A stretch of 64,000 bases of DNA from Saccharopolyspora rhizosphaerae (GTDB lineage Bacteria > Actinomycetota > Actinomycetes > Mycobacteriales > Pseudonocardiaceae). The notes beneath the pieces are model-generated. The model was not told where the DNA came from, ran no database searches, and was given only the letters and a program-made list of their open reading frames with translations. Shown here piece after piece: positions 45,696 through 54,724 of this stretch; within the stretch, counting starts at the first letter, position 1, and each line of letters starts with the position of its first letter. A program made the translations under genes and the position numbers. The DNA lies in contig NZ_RSAA01000015.1 of assembly GCF_003931915.1 (NCBI RefSeq), forward strand, positions 248,001 through 312,000. The letters run 5' to 3'.

Positions 45696-46835
45696 TCAGG
45701 CGGGCGAGACCGACAGGAGCTTGCCCGCGAGGCCTCGGGCTCGGGTGCCGAGGCGCTTGGCGATGTCGTTGAGGGCCGCGCCCGCCGGGGAGTCCGGCTC
45801 CTGCAGCACCAGCGGCTCGCCCGCGTCGCCGCACTCGCGCAGCCTCGGGTCCAGCGGGATCTGGCCGAGCAGCGGCACCTCGGCGCCCAGCGAGCGGGTC
45901 AGCGAGTCGGCCACGATCTGGCCGCCGCCGGAGCCGAAGACGTCCATGCGCTGGCCGTCGGGCATCTCCATCCAGGACATGTTCTCCACGACGCCGGCCA
46001 GCCGCTGGCGGGTCTGCATGGCGATGGCGCCCGCGCGCTCGGCCACCTCGGCGGCGGCCTGCTGCGGGGTGGTGACCACCAGGATCTCGGCGTTCGGGAT
46101 CAGCTGCGCGGTCGACAGCGCGACGTCGCCGGTGCCGGGCGGCAGGTCGAGCAGCAGCACGTCCAGGTCGCCCCAGAAGACGTCGGCGAGGAACTGCTGC
46201 AGCGCGCGGTGCAGCATCGGCCCGCGCCAGACGACCGGGGTGTTGCCCGGGGTGAACATGCCGATCGAGATGACCTTCACGCCGTGCGACTGCGGCGGCA
46301 TGATCATCTTCTCGACCTGGGTGGGCTTCCCGCCGGCGCCCAGCATGCGGGGCACGGAGTGGCCGTAGATGTCGGCGTCGACCACGCCGACGGACAGGCC
46401 GCGGGCGGCCATCGAGGCGGCCAGGTTGACCGTCACGCTGGACTTGCCGACACCGCCCTTGCCCGAAGCCACGCAGTAGACGCGGGTCATCGAGCCGGGC
46501 TCGGCGAAGGGGATGCGCGGTTCCTCGGCGTCGCCGCGCAGGCTGCGGCGCAGTTCGGTGCGCTGCTCGTCGCTCATCACGTCGAGCTCGACCTGGACCG
46601 AGGTGACCCCGTCGACGGCCGCGACGGCGTCGTTGACCCGCTGCGTGATGGTCTCGCGCATCGGGCAGCCCTGGACCGTCAGGTAGACCTCGACCGTCAC
46701 GGCCCCGCCGTCGCCGATGGACACGCTCTTGACCATGCCCAGGTCGGTGATCGGCTTGCGGATCTCCGGGTCCTCGACCTTGGTGAGCGCCTGGCGAACG
46801 GCTTCCTCGGTCGGCGCGGACTGCGTACTGGTCAC
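45696..46835 (-). CDS. mrp: Mrp/ApbC-type P-loop iron-sulfur carrier ATPase
   Basis: The 379-residue protein has an N-terminal MIP18/DUF59 domain (DPEIRKPITDLGMV; QGCPMRETI with Cys) and an ATPase domain with the deviant Walker A GKGGVGKSSVTVN near residue 120 and LLLDLPPGTGDVAL. It carries Fe-S clusters to target proteins in other bacteria. The C-terminal CxxC of E. coli ApbC is absent (ENMSWMEMPDGQRM instead), as I recall for mycobacterial Mrp. GTG 46835 has GAGGT 5 nt upstream and starts directly before the DUF59 domain. Confidence 0.92.
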   Translation of the reverse strand: MTSTQSAPTEEAVRQALTKVEDPEIRKPITDLGMVKSVSIGDGGAVTVEVYLTVQGCPMRETITQRVNDAVAAVDGVTSVQVELDVMSDEQRTELRRSLRGDAEEPRIPFAEPGSMTRVYCVASGKGGVGKSSVTVNLAASMAARGLSVGVVDADIYGHSVPRMLGAGGKPTQVEKMIMPPQSHGVKVISIGMFTPGNTPVVWRGPMLHRALQQFLADVFWGDLDVLLLDLPPGTGDVALSTAQLIPNAEILVVTTPQQAAAEVAERAGAIAMQTRQRLAGVVENMSWMEMPDGQRMDVFGSGGGQIVADSLTRSLGAEVPLLGQIPLDPRLRECGDAGEPLVLQEPDSPAGAALNDIAKRLGTRARGLAGKLLSVSPA

Positions 46836-47045
46836 GGTTACCTCGACAAGCGTTGGTGAACGTGGTGGGGACGGGACGTGTCCCGCCGAACCTGAAAAGG
46901 GTCTCACACCCGAATCCGGCAGCCCCCATGTTACGGACGAGTAGAGCACCGGGGGAACGCCATCAGCCCCGGTAGGGCTGTCACCCGGGGTGGTGGTCCA
47001 GGGGCGCTGCGAAGTCAAGGGAGTGCGGACAGTAACATCCGTCAC

Positions 47046-47534
47046 GTGGCCGAGACGGCTCTGGACCGATTACCGACGCGAAGTGAATTGTTGGCGTACC
47101 GCAGCTTCCTCCGCGCGCACGCCCGGGTCACGCGCTGCCTCGAAGGCGACCTGATCGCCGAGCAGAGGCTCACCCTGGCCGCTTACGACGTCCTGGAAGC
47201 GCTGGCCGAAGCACCGGAGCAACGGCTCCGGATGACTGAACTCGCCGATGTCGTGCTGCTGTCGCGCTCCGGGGTGACCCGGCTGGTGGACCGCCTGGAA
47301 CGGCTCGGGCTCGTGCGTCGCGTGCGCGTCGACTCCGACGGGCGCGGGGTGCAGGCCGTGATCACCGAACGAGGTGAGGGGCGGCTGCGGATGGCCTCGG
47401 CGACGCACCGCAACGGTGTCGCCCGCTACTTCCTCAACGCCGCCGACGGCGAGCTGGACACCCTGGTGCGCGCCTGCGAACGCCTCGCGGACGGGGGTGT
47501 GCCCTCGCCGCCAGGCCAGCGTGCGCAAGCATGA
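47046..47534 (+). CDS. MarR-family transcriptional regulator
   Basis: The 162-residue protein has the MarR winged helix: LAAYDVLEALAEAPEQRLRMTELADVVLLSRSGVTRLVDRLERLGLVRR and the wing VDSDGRGVQAVITERG, plus dimerisation helices at both ends. GTG 47046 lies exactly 7 nt after TAACAT (47033-47038), a leaderless arrangement. It is followed at once by a Nudix gene on the same strand; the regulated gene may be that one or its own. Confidence 0.92.
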   Translation: MAETALDRLPTRSELLAYRSFLRAHARVTRCLEGDLIAEQRLTLAAYDVLEALAEAPEQRLRMTELADVVLLSRSGVTRLVDRLERLGLVRRVRVDSDGRGVQAVITERGEGRLRMASATHRNGVARYFLNAADGELDTLVRACERLADGGVPSPPGQRAQA

Positions 47535-47538
47535 GCGG

Positions 47539-47934
47539 GTGACCTCCCTGATCAAAGCCGTGGGCCTGGTGCGCTTCGTGGACCGCCGGTTGCTGCTGGT
47601 CCGGTCCGAGGACCAGCACGCCTTCTACCTGCCCGGCGGCAGCATCGAGCCGGGCGAGAGCGAGCCGGAAGCGCTCCACCGCGAGGTCGCCGAGGAACTT
47701 GGCGTCGAGCTGCGCGAACCCCGCTTCTTCGCCCGCTACCGCAACGACGCGGTCGGCCGCGGTGACGGGGTGGAGGTCGACCTCGCCTGCTACACGGGGG
47801 TCTTCGACGGCGAGCCGGTCGCCTCCGCGGAGATCGCCGAGCTCGGCTGGTTCACCCGGGCCGAGTACGCCGAGCACCGCGTCACAGCACCGGCGATCCT
47901 CGACCTCTACGCCGACCTCGATCCGGCGTGGTAG
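47539..47934 (+). CDS. Nudix hydrolase
   Basis: The 131-residue product has the Nudix box GGSIEPGESEPEALHREVAEELGV (GG..EPGES, REVAEELG) near residue 33-56 and is of general Nudix length. The substrate is unknown; the box alone cannot tell 8-oxo-dGTP from NDP-sugar or ADP-ribose enzymes. Start choice is uncertain: GTG 47539 begins the family's conserved strand, GTG 47521 adds six residues, and neither has a strong ribosome site. It lies 4 bp after the MarR stop, so the pair is probably co-transcribed. Confidence 0.87.
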   Translation: MTSLIKAVGLVRFVDRRLLLVRSEDQHAFYLPGGSIEPGESEPEALHREVAEELGVELREPRFFARYRNDAVGRGDGVEVDLACYTGVFDGEPVASAEIAELGWFTRAEYAEHRVTAPAILDLYADLDPAW

Positions 47935-48032
47935 ACACCCAGGCGTGCCCGGCACCCGAGCGGTGCCGGCGTGACCAGGTGGAGCGGTGCGCGACCTCGT
48001 CGTTGCGAGGTCGCGGATGTGGAGGTCGAGAC

Positions 48033-48986
48033 GTGGACGGTCGTCGTGCCCGGCGCAGTTGCTTGGCGGTGCCCGGGTCGAGCGCGAAGATGATCGACAA
48101 GGCCCGCGGGCTCGGCGTCGACCAGTTCTTCCTCGACCTGGAGGACGCGGTCGCACCGCTGGCCAAGGCCGAAGCGCGGGACCGGGTCGTCGGCGCGCTC
48201 AACGAGGGCGGCTGGGACGGCAAGGTCCGGTCGGTGCGGGTCAACGCGCTCGACACCGAGTGGACCTACCGCGACGTGGTGACCGTCGTCGAGGGCGCCG
48301 GTGCCGAGCTGGACACGATCATCCTGCCGAAGGTCTCCAGCCCGGACCACGTGCGCTGGCTGGACCTGACGCTGACCCAGGTCGAGCGCGCGATGGGCCT
48401 GGAGGTCGGCCGGATCGGCGTCGAGCCGCAGATCGAGGACGCCCGCGGGCTGGTCGAGATCGACGCGATCGCCGCGGCACCGCGGGTGGAGGCGCTGATC
48501 TACGGTCCGGCGGACTTCATGGCCTCGGTCAACATGCGTTCGCTCGTGGTCGGCCAGCAGCCTCCCGGCTACGACGTGGGCGACGCCTACCACTACACGC
48601 TGTTCCGCATCCTCACCGCGGCGCGCGCCGCGGACGTGCAGGCCATCGACGGCCCGTACCTGCAGATCAAGGACGTCGACGGGCTGCGCGCGGTCGGCGG
48701 TCGTTCCGCCGCGCTCGGTTTCGACGGCAAGTGGGTGCTGCACCCGGCGCAGGTCGACGCGGTCAACGAGCTGTTCTCGCCGCGCCAGGAGGACTACGAC
48801 CACGCCGAGAACATCCTCGACGCCTACGAGTGGCACACCTCCGCGGCCGGTGGCAAGCGCGGTGCGGCCATGCTCGGCGACGAGATGATCGACGAGGCCT
48901 CCCGGAAGATGGCGCTGGTCATCGCCGGCAAGGGCCGGGCTGCCGGGATGGAGCGCACGGACCGCTGGACGCCGCCGGAAAGCTGA
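48033..48986 (+). CDS. HpcH/HpaI aldolase / CitE-like lyase
   Basis: The 317-residue TIM-barrel protein has the CitE-like core: SCLAVPGSSAKMIDKARGLGVDQFFLDLEDAVAP, the catalytic Arg/Glu region, PQIEDARGLVEIDAIAAAPRVEALIYGPADFMAS and GKWVLHPAQVDAVNELFSP. Enzymes of this group cleave malyl-CoA, citramalyl-CoA or similar thioesters; the substrate is not clear. GTG 48033 has GGAGG at 8 nt. It is followed 42 bp later by the large patatin-like gene. Confidence 0.88.
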   Translation: MDGRRARRSCLAVPGSSAKMIDKARGLGVDQFFLDLEDAVAPLAKAEARDRVVGALNEGGWDGKVRSVRVNALDTEWTYRDVVTVVEGAGAELDTIILPKVSSPDHVRWLDLTLTQVERAMGLEVGRIGVEPQIEDARGLVEIDAIAAAPRVEALIYGPADFMASVNMRSLVVGQQPPGYDVGDAYHYTLFRILTAARAADVQAIDGPYLQIKDVDGLRAVGGRSAALGFDGKWVLHPAQVDAVNELFSPRQEDYDHAENILDAYEWHTSAAGGKRGAAMLGDEMIDEASRKMALVIAGKGRAAGMERTDRWTPPES

Positions 48987-49028
48987 AGCCGGCCCACGGC
49001 GGCCCGTCGTGGCGGTACGTTCGTGATC

Positions 49029-52000
49029 GTGGACGACGGTGACGAACTGCGTCTGGCGCTGGCCATGCGCGGTGGCGCGAGCATGGCGGTGTGGATCGGC
49101 GGCGCGGTCTCCGAGATCAACAGGTTGCGCGAATCCCTCGGCGACGACGCCGGATCCGAACACCCCTGGGCGTCGTTGGCGCGGCTCGCCGGCTACCGGT
49201 CGGCCGCCGTGGACGTGCTGGCCGGTGCGTCGGCCGGTGGGCTCAACGCCGCGTTGCTGTCGGCGACGCTGGTCCACGGCCTGCCGTTCGACGAGATGCG
49301 CCGGATGTGGGTGCAGCTGGCCGACCTGGAGGCGATGTCCCGCCCGGTGCCGAAGTTCTGGCAGCGCGGGCCCGCCTCGCTGCTCGAGGGCGACGACTAC
49401 TTCCGCGCTGAACTCGTCCGCGTCGTCCGCGAGAACTGCCCGCCCGCCGAGGAGCAGCCGGGCTGCCGCGCGGACGTGCTGCTCACCGCGACCCTGCTGG
49501 ACGCGGTGGTGGAGCGGCACCACGACGCCCGCGTCGGCCCGATGCCGCTGGAACGGCGTGCCGCGCGGCTGACCTTCCACCACGAGGGCCGGGCCGGTGA
49601 TCCGCTGTCGGACTTCGGCGAGGTCGACGACACGGCCCTGCGCCTCGCGCACGCCGCGCGCGTCAGCTCCTCGTACCCGTTCGCCTTCGAACCGGCCGCG
49701 GTGCACTCCGGCCCTGGCGAACCCCCGCCCGGTGAGCCGAACATGCTCGGGCTGTTCTCCGAAACCAGCCCCGGTGCAACGCCGTTCCGGGTGATCGACG
49801 GCGGCGTGCTGGACAACATCCCGGTCACCGCCGCGATCGAGGCGATCGCGGACGCTCCCGCGGACCGCCCGACCAAGCGCTTCCTGCTCTACCTCAACCC
49901 GGACCCGGTCGTCTCGCGCGGTCAACGCCGCACCTCCGGGGGCGCGTTGCCGGTGACCGCGGCGGCCCTGCGCGGCCGGTTCACCCAGGAATCGCTGCTG
50001 TCGGACCTCGACGAGCTCGCCGAGCACAACGAGACCGTGGCGCGCAACGCGTTGCGCCGCAGGGCCTTGTTCGCGCCGCTGCGCGACCACCCGGCTCGGC
50101 TGGCCGAGCTCAGCGCGGCCGCGGAGGCCGAGAACGCCGTGGTGCGGGCGGAACTGGACGCCCGGGCGGTGCACGCGTTGCTCACCGAACCCGCGGGCTG
50201 CGAGGACGGTGCCCTGTTGCCGGCGGTGATCGGTGACGCGCTGGCGGAGTGGTCGGCGCAGACCCGCGAGCAGCTGCCGGAACGGCTGTCGGCGGTGGCT
50301 CGGGAGGCCGGGCCGGAGCTCTTCGACGACGTGCGGGGACTGGTGGCCGGAGTGGCGGAGTGCCTCGGCTGGGCGTGGGACGTCGAGAGGTCCGCGGAGG
50401 TCGGTGCGTGCAAGGCGCAGCTGTACCGGCTGCGCACCTTCGCGACCGTGCTGGCCGGGCACGCCGACCGGTACTGGATCCACGGCGCCCAGCTGGAACC
50501 GATCGTGGAGACCGCTGAGATCGACGACTGGATCCGCCGGGTGCAGCGCCGTCGAGAACGCTTGCAGCACAAGCTGCCGTCGCCCATCGAACCGCTGCTC
50601 GGCGCGGTGCTGCGCGCGGTCTCCGACGGCGAGGGTTTCCAGGAGGCGCTCGCCGAGTTCGCCGCCGAGCTCCAGTCCATCCTGGAATCCTCCGGTGCGG
50701 ATGCGGCACCCGAGGCCGACGGGGTGGACGCGGTCGCCCGCGCTCGCGCAGTGCTGCACGACATCGCCGACCGGTTGGCGGGATCCGCGCCCCGGCGGTC
50801 GGAACCCGTTGCGGCGGAGCAGGTCGGTTTCACGTTGCTGGAGAACGCCGAGGACCGCCCCGAGGTGCTGCGGCGACTCGTCGTGCTCACCGCACCGCTG
50901 GACCCCGCCCGCGCTCCCACGGCCCGCATCGACCTGTTGCGCGTGGTCAGCGACGAGTCCACGCCGTTGCCGTTCACCGCGCTGCGCCGTGAGGGATCGC
51001 TGCGCATCGAGGACAAGATCCGGGGCCTGGACCTGGGCAGCTTCGGCGCGTTCCTGTCGGCGAAGTGGCGCGCGAACGACTGGATGTGGGGGCGGATGGA
51101 CGCCGCCGCCACGCTGGTGGGCATGCTCGTGGACCCGGAACGCCTGCTGCGGCACGGGGGTTCGGAGGCGTTGGGTGATGCGCTGCAGTCCATCGTCAGC
51201 CGTCCGACCGAGGCCGAGCTCGGCGTGCTCGACGAGTCCCAAGCCAAGCAGTGGCGTGGTTTCCTCGCCGAGGTGTGGGCGCGGCACGCCGGTGACGTCC
51301 GCGCTGAGCTCGACGCGCTGTTCGCCGCGCCCGAGGACCGGCACACGTTGGTGGAGACCCGCGCTCTGCTGACCGAGCGTCTGCAGTGGACGATCGCGGC
51401 GACCGAGGTCCCGCACGTCGAGTCGGTTCCGCCCGGTGCCGATCCGTCACCGGGCGAGCCGCCCGCCCCAGCGCCGCCCACCGAGCTGTCCCGCGCGGTG
51501 GAGAGCTTCGACGTGGGCCGTGAGCGCGTCCGGGACCTGGGCGAGCGCCGCCTGCTGTCGATGGCGACCCGCGTCGGCCTGCTGGCACAACGCGCGGTGC
51601 GTCCGCAGGGCCCGGGTGCGCTGCGGTGGCTCGGTCGCGTGGCGGTATCGCTGGTCAAGCCGCTGCTGATGCTGGTCGTCCACGCGGTGGCGGCACCCGC
51701 CCGGACGGCCCTGCTCGGTTTCGCCGCGGCCACGACCGTCACCCTGACCACGAGCGGAACCGCGTCCGTGCCCGGGTTCCTCCCGGGGGACTGCCCGTTG
51801 GGGGCCATGTGCAGCGGCAGCGGCTCGGACACGCAGTGGTGGTCGCTCGGAGAGCTCGCCCCGGCGTCCACGACGGCCTGGACGCCGGGGGCCGCGCTGC
51901 TCGCGGTCGTCTTCGCCGTCTGGGCCGGTCGGCGACTGGCCCGGCGCTTCGGCACCGGATTCGCCCGCTGGGTCCCGGCACTGGGCATCGCCGCTGCGCT

Positions 52001-52349
52001 GCTGGCCGCCGCGTTCGCGCTGCACCACACGGGGTTGCGACTCGGCCTGCTCGGGGTCGTGCTCGTCGCGACCGTCCTGACCTGGCCGGCCGCGGTCGCC
52101 TACCGGACCTCGGCGCGCATCCTCGCGGTCGCCCTGACGTTGCTGGTCGGGATCGCCGCGCTGGGCATGGGCGCCGACGTCGAACCCGAGGTCGGCACCT
52201 GGCTCCCGCTGGCCGGGCTGGCGCTGGTCTGCGCCCACAGCGTGCTCCAGAGCTGTGTCGACGTCCTGCCGCCGCGCCCCCGGCCGAGCAGGCGCAAGTC
52301 CGGCACCTCCGGTGACACCGCCCCAGTCCCGGCGCGCCTCGTCCGGTAG
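49029..52349 (+). CDS. Large patatin-like phospholipase-related protein with C-terminal membrane segments
   Basis: The 1106-residue protein has a patatin core at the N-terminus: the oxyanion loop RGGASMAVWIGGAV, the nucleophile elbow AGASAGGLN (serine near residue 66) and the Asp-Gly-Gly motif VIDGGVLDNIP near residue 257. A helical middle of about 500 residues follows, then four or five membrane helices near the end (ARTALLGFAAATTVTLTT; WTPGAALLAVVFAVWAG; ALGIAAALLAAAFALHHTG). It matches the actinobacterial patatin-related family (TIGR03607 type) and may be a membrane-linked lipid hydrolase. GTG 49029 lies 7 nt after TACGTT (49016-49021); GTG 49023 is an alternative. Confidence 0.87.
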   Translation: MDDGDELRLALAMRGGASMAVWIGGAVSEINRLRESLGDDAGSEHPWASLARLAGYRSAAVDVLAGASAGGLNAALLSATLVHGLPFDEMRRMWVQLADLEAMSRPVPKFWQRGPASLLEGDDYFRAELVRVVRENCPPAEEQPGCRADVLLTATLLDAVVERHHDARVGPMPLERRAARLTFHHEGRAGDPLSDFGEVDDTALRLAHAARVSSSYPFAFEPAAVHSGPGEPPPGEPNMLGLFSETSPGATPFRVIDGGVLDNIPVTAAIEAIADAPADRPTKRFLLYLNPDPVVSRGQRRTSGGALPVTAAALRGRFTQESLLSDLDELAEHNETVARNALRRRALFAPLRDHPARLAELSAAAEAENAVVRAELDARAVHALLTEPAGCEDGALLPAVIGDALAEWSAQTREQLPERLSAVAREAGPELFDDVRGLVAGVAECLGWAWDVERSAEVGACKAQLYRLRTFATVLAGHADRYWIHGAQLEPIVETAEIDDWIRRVQRRRERLQHKLPSPIEPLLGAVLRAVSDGEGFQEALAEFAAELQSILESSGADAAPEADGVDAVARARAVLHDIADRLAGSAPRRSEPVAAEQVGFTLLENAEDRPEVLRRLVVLTAPLDPARAPTARIDLLRVVSDESTPLPFTALRREGSLRIEDKIRGLDLGSFGAFLSAKWRANDWMWGRMDAAATLVGMLVDPERLLRHGGSEALGDALQSIVSRPTEAELGVLDESQAKQWRGFLAEVWARHAGDVRAELDALFAAPEDRHTLVETRALLTERLQWTIAATEVPHVESVPPGADPSPGEPPAPAPPTELSRAVESFDVGRERVRDLGERRLLSMATRVGLLAQRAVRPQGPGALRWLGRVAVSLVKPLLMLVVHAVAAPARTALLGFAAATTVTLTTSGTASVPGFLPGDCPLGAMCSGSGSDTQWWSLGELAPASTTAWTPGAALLAVVFAVWAGRRLARRFGTGFARWVPALGIAAALLAAAFALHHTGLRLGLLGVVLVATVLTWPAAVAYRTSARILAVALTLLVGIAALGMGADVEPEVGTWLPLAGLALVCAHSVLQSCVDVLPPRPRPSRRKSGTSGDTAPVPARLVR

Positions 52350-52396
52350 GTCCTGCTGAGGAACCGTCCCGCCAAGCGGTGCGAGTGGCAGGACCT
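52348..52396 (+). terminator. Inverted repeat at the end of the patatin-like gene
   Basis: AGGTCCTGC (52348-52356) pairs with GCAGGACCT (52388-52396) over 9 bp with a 31-nt loop, beginning at the stop codon. Confidence 0.5.
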
Positions 52397-52681
52397 CGGA
52401 AGGGAGAGCACAGCGGCTCAGCGCGCCACTCCTGACGCGTGCGCACGGCGTCGCGGCGGACTCGGCTCAGCGCCGACGGCGGTGCGAGCCTCGATGACGG
52501 CGGCTCCGCCGCGTCCCCGCACTGCTCCACGGGCCCGTTCGGGCTCGCGCCTCACCCACGTGGGGCGGGTATCGGGTGCGCATCGGTGCGGGGACGTTCA
52601 TGATCTCCGAGTGGTGCTGCGAGGTAACCTGGTCGTAGGGGCGTCCTGTCCCAGGACTGCAGTTCAACGGAGGTGTCAGCG
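52397..52681. other. 285-bp promoter region of the GSP17M-like gene
   Basis: No gene is supported. TAACCT near 52627 is a possible -10 and GTCCTG-TCC-CAGGAC near 52643-52657 a small hairpin in the predicted leader. GGAGGT at 52668-52673 is the ribosome site. Confidence 0.4.
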
Positions 52682-53200
52682 GTGTCCAACCCCTTCACCG
52701 GCTCCAGCCGGCCGGCGCCGGGCACACCGAACCTGCCCACCCCGCCGACCGGGTGGCCGATCGGTTCCTACAGCACCTACGAGGAAGCCCAGCGGGCTGT
52801 CGACCACCTGGCCGACAGCGACTTCCCGGTCCAGGAGGTCACCATCGTCGGCGTCGACCTGATGCTGGTCGAACGCGTGACCGGCAGGTTGACCTGGGGC
52901 CGCGTGCTGGGCGGTGGCGCCGCCTCCGGTGCCTGGTTCGGCCTGTTCGTCGGCCTGATCATGGGCATGTTCACCCCGCAGGGCAGCTGGATCGCCCCGG
53001 TGCTCGCCGGTCTGGGCGCGGGCATCGTGTTCGGCCTGGTCTTCGCCGCCGTCGGCTACGCCTCGACGCGGGGTCGCCGCGACTTCTCCTCGGCCAGCCA
53101 ACTGGTCGCAGGGCGTTACGACGTCCTCGCCCAGCCGAAGCACGCCGAGCAAGGACGCGACCTGCTCGCGAAGCTGGCGATGCGCCCGCCGGACCAGTGA
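52682..53200 (+). CDS. GSP17M-like general stress protein, membrane-anchored
   Basis: The 172-residue protein begins with a Pro-rich segment, has the GSP17M-like motif WPIGSYSTYEEAQRAVDHLADSDFPVQEVTIVG, then two membrane helices (GGGAASGAWFGLFVGLIMGMFTP; APVLAGLGAGIVFGLVFAAVGYAS) and a C-terminal strand-helix segment (LVAGRYDVLAQPKHAEQGRDLL). GTG 52682 has GGAGGT at 8 nt. It lies just upstream of lpqY, as Rv1234 does in M. tuberculosis (from memory). Its molecular role is unknown. Confidence 0.85.
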   Translation: MSNPFTGSSRPAPGTPNLPTPPTGWPIGSYSTYEEAQRAVDHLADSDFPVQEVTIVGVDLMLVERVTGRLTWGRVLGGGAASGAWFGLFVGLIMGMFTPQGSWIAPVLAGLGAGIVFGLVFAAVGYASTRGRRDFSSASQLVAGRYDVLAQPKHAEQGRDLLAKLAMRPPDQ

Positions 53201-53245
53201 GGCCCCCTACCTGCGAGTAGCGAAACCCCTGATCCAGCCGCCAAA

Positions 53246-53268
53246 ACGGCTAAGTGAGCCACGGCTAA
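53246..53268. promoter_or_regulatory. Direct repeat ACGGCTAA upstream of lpqY
   Basis: ACGGCTAA occurs at 53246-53253 and 53261-53268, 15 bp apart, each followed by GTGAGC or a GGTGAGC variant. It sits about 88 bp before the predicted -35 and may bind a regulator of the transporter operon. Confidence 0.4.
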
Positions 53269-53333
53269 CGGGTGAGCGATTACCCCGGTCGTTCCTCCTT
53301 TCTTCACGGGTTGGCAACAAGCCGCGGTACTGC

Positions 53334-53362
53334 TTGCCCTCCGTGATCAACGCCTCTAGCTT
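53334..53362 (+). promoter_or_regulatory. Predicted promoter of the lpqY-sugABC operon
   Basis: TTGCCC (53334-53339), a 17-nt spacer and TAGCTT (53357-53362) fit a housekeeping promoter; the leader would be about 100 nt. Confidence 0.5.
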
Positions 53363-53467
53363 TCCTGCCACCGGCGGAACGTCGGTGGTCGTGGTGCGAC
53401 GGAGCGTCCGGCGACATCCCCGGTAGCTCGGTCGCAGCCGCGACCAGTGCACCGGAAGGACCTGAAG

Positions 53468-54724
53468 GTGGAAGCTCGCCGCACTCGTACAGCGGCACTG
53501 CTGGGCGCGTCCCTGGTCTGCGCGTCGGCGCTGACCGCGTGCGGCCAAGCCGCAAGTGCCAACACGATCAACCTCTACAGCGCACCCGAGGAGAACCTGC
53601 AGCAGAACGTCGACCGCTGCAACGCCAAGGCCGCGGGTCGGTACAACATCGTCTACCACAAGCTGCCGCGGGACGCCGACGGCCAGCGGGAGCAGATGGT
53701 GCGCCGGCTCGCCGCAGGCGACGCCGGCATGGACCTGCTCTACCTCGACGTCACCTGGACCGGTGAATTCGCCGAGGCCAAGTGGGTGCGCGAGTGGACC
53801 GGCGCGGACAAGGCGGAGGTCGAGCGGGACACCCTGCCCGGGCCGCTGGAAACCGCGACCTGGCAGGGCAAGCTCTACGCAGCGCCGAAGAACACCAACG
53901 TGCAGCTGCTCTGGTACCGCAAGGACCTCGTCCCCGAACCGCCCCGGACCTGGAGCGAGATGATCTCGACCGCCCAGCGGCTCGAGCGGGAGGGCAAGCC
54001 GCACTGGATCACCCTCACCGGTGCGCAGTTCGAGGGCCTGTACGTGCACTACAACACGCTGCTGGAGTCCGCGGGCGGGCACGTGATCAGCGACGACGGC
54101 ACGAGGGCCGTCGTCGACCAGGGCGCGGTGCGCGGTCTGGAAGCGCTGCGCGACCTCGGCACCGCGGGCGTCACCAGTCCCGGCATGAACAACGCCGAGG
54201 AGGACGACGCGCGCCAGGAGTTCGAGACCGGGCAGTCGGCCTTCCAGCTCAACTGGCCGTTCGTCTACGCCTCGATGCAGGAGGAGAAGCCGGAGCTGGC
54301 GAAGAAGGTCGGCTGGGCGCGGCTGCCGGGGCTGGACCCCGACGTGCCCAGCAAGTCCACCATCGGTGGCGCCAACTACGCGGTCAGCAGCTACTCCACC
54401 AAGCCGGAGCTGTCGTTCGAAGCCGCGAAGTGCCTGCGGGACAGGGAGAGCCAGAAGTTCTCCGCCATCAACGACGGCGTGCCGCCCACCATCGAGTCGC
54501 TCTACAGCGATCCCGAGCTGCGGGCCGAGTACCCGATGCACGAGACGATCCTGCAGGCCCTCAAGGACCCGGGGACGCGGCCGGTGACCCCCGCCGCGCA
54601 GAACGTCTCGACGGTGCTGTCCAACATGCTCAGCCCCATCGCCGAGATCGACCCGCCGACCACCGCTGAGCGGATGCGCCGCGAGGTGCAGAACGCCCTG
54701 GAGTCCAAGGGAGTGATGCCCTGA
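53468..54724 (+). CDS. lpqY: Trehalose-type ABC transporter solute-binding lipoprotein
   Basis: The 418-residue product has a basic start, a hydrophobic stretch and lipobox LTACG near residue 22, so it is a lipoprotein. The remainder is a family 1 sugar-binding fold (NTINLYSAPEENLQQNVDRCN...; MDLLYLDVTWTGEFAEAKWV; YAAPKNTNVQLLWYRKDLV). Order lpqY-sugA-sugB-sugC and neighbours match the M. tuberculosis trehalose importer. GTG 53468 has GGAAGGA at 8 nt; GTG 53447 is possible. The stop overlaps sugA. Confidence 0.9.
   Translation: MEARRTRTAALLGASLVCASALTACGQAASANTINLYSAPEENLQQNVDRCNAKAAGRYNIVYHKLPRDADGQREQMVRRLAAGDAGMDLLYLDVTWTGEFAEAKWVREWTGADKAEVERDTLPGPLETATWQGKLYAAPKNTNVQLLWYRKDLVPEPPRTWSEMISTAQRLEREGKPHWITLTGAQFEGLYVHYNTLLESAGGHVISDDGTRAVVDQGAVRGLEALRDLGTAGVTSPGMNNAEEDDARQEFETGQSAFQLNWPFVYASMQEEKPELAKKVGWARLPGLDPDVPSKSTIGGANYAVSSYSTKPELSFEAAKCLRDRESQKFSAINDGVPPTIESLYSDPELRAEYPMHETILQALKDPGTRPVTPAAQNVSTVLSNMLSPIAEIDPPTTAERMRREVQNALESKGVMP

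Noticed and set aside
47907-51416. 1169-codon minus-strand frame antisense to the CitE-like and patatin-like genes
   Set aside because: It has no domain motif and spans two genes on the other strand with clear motifs.
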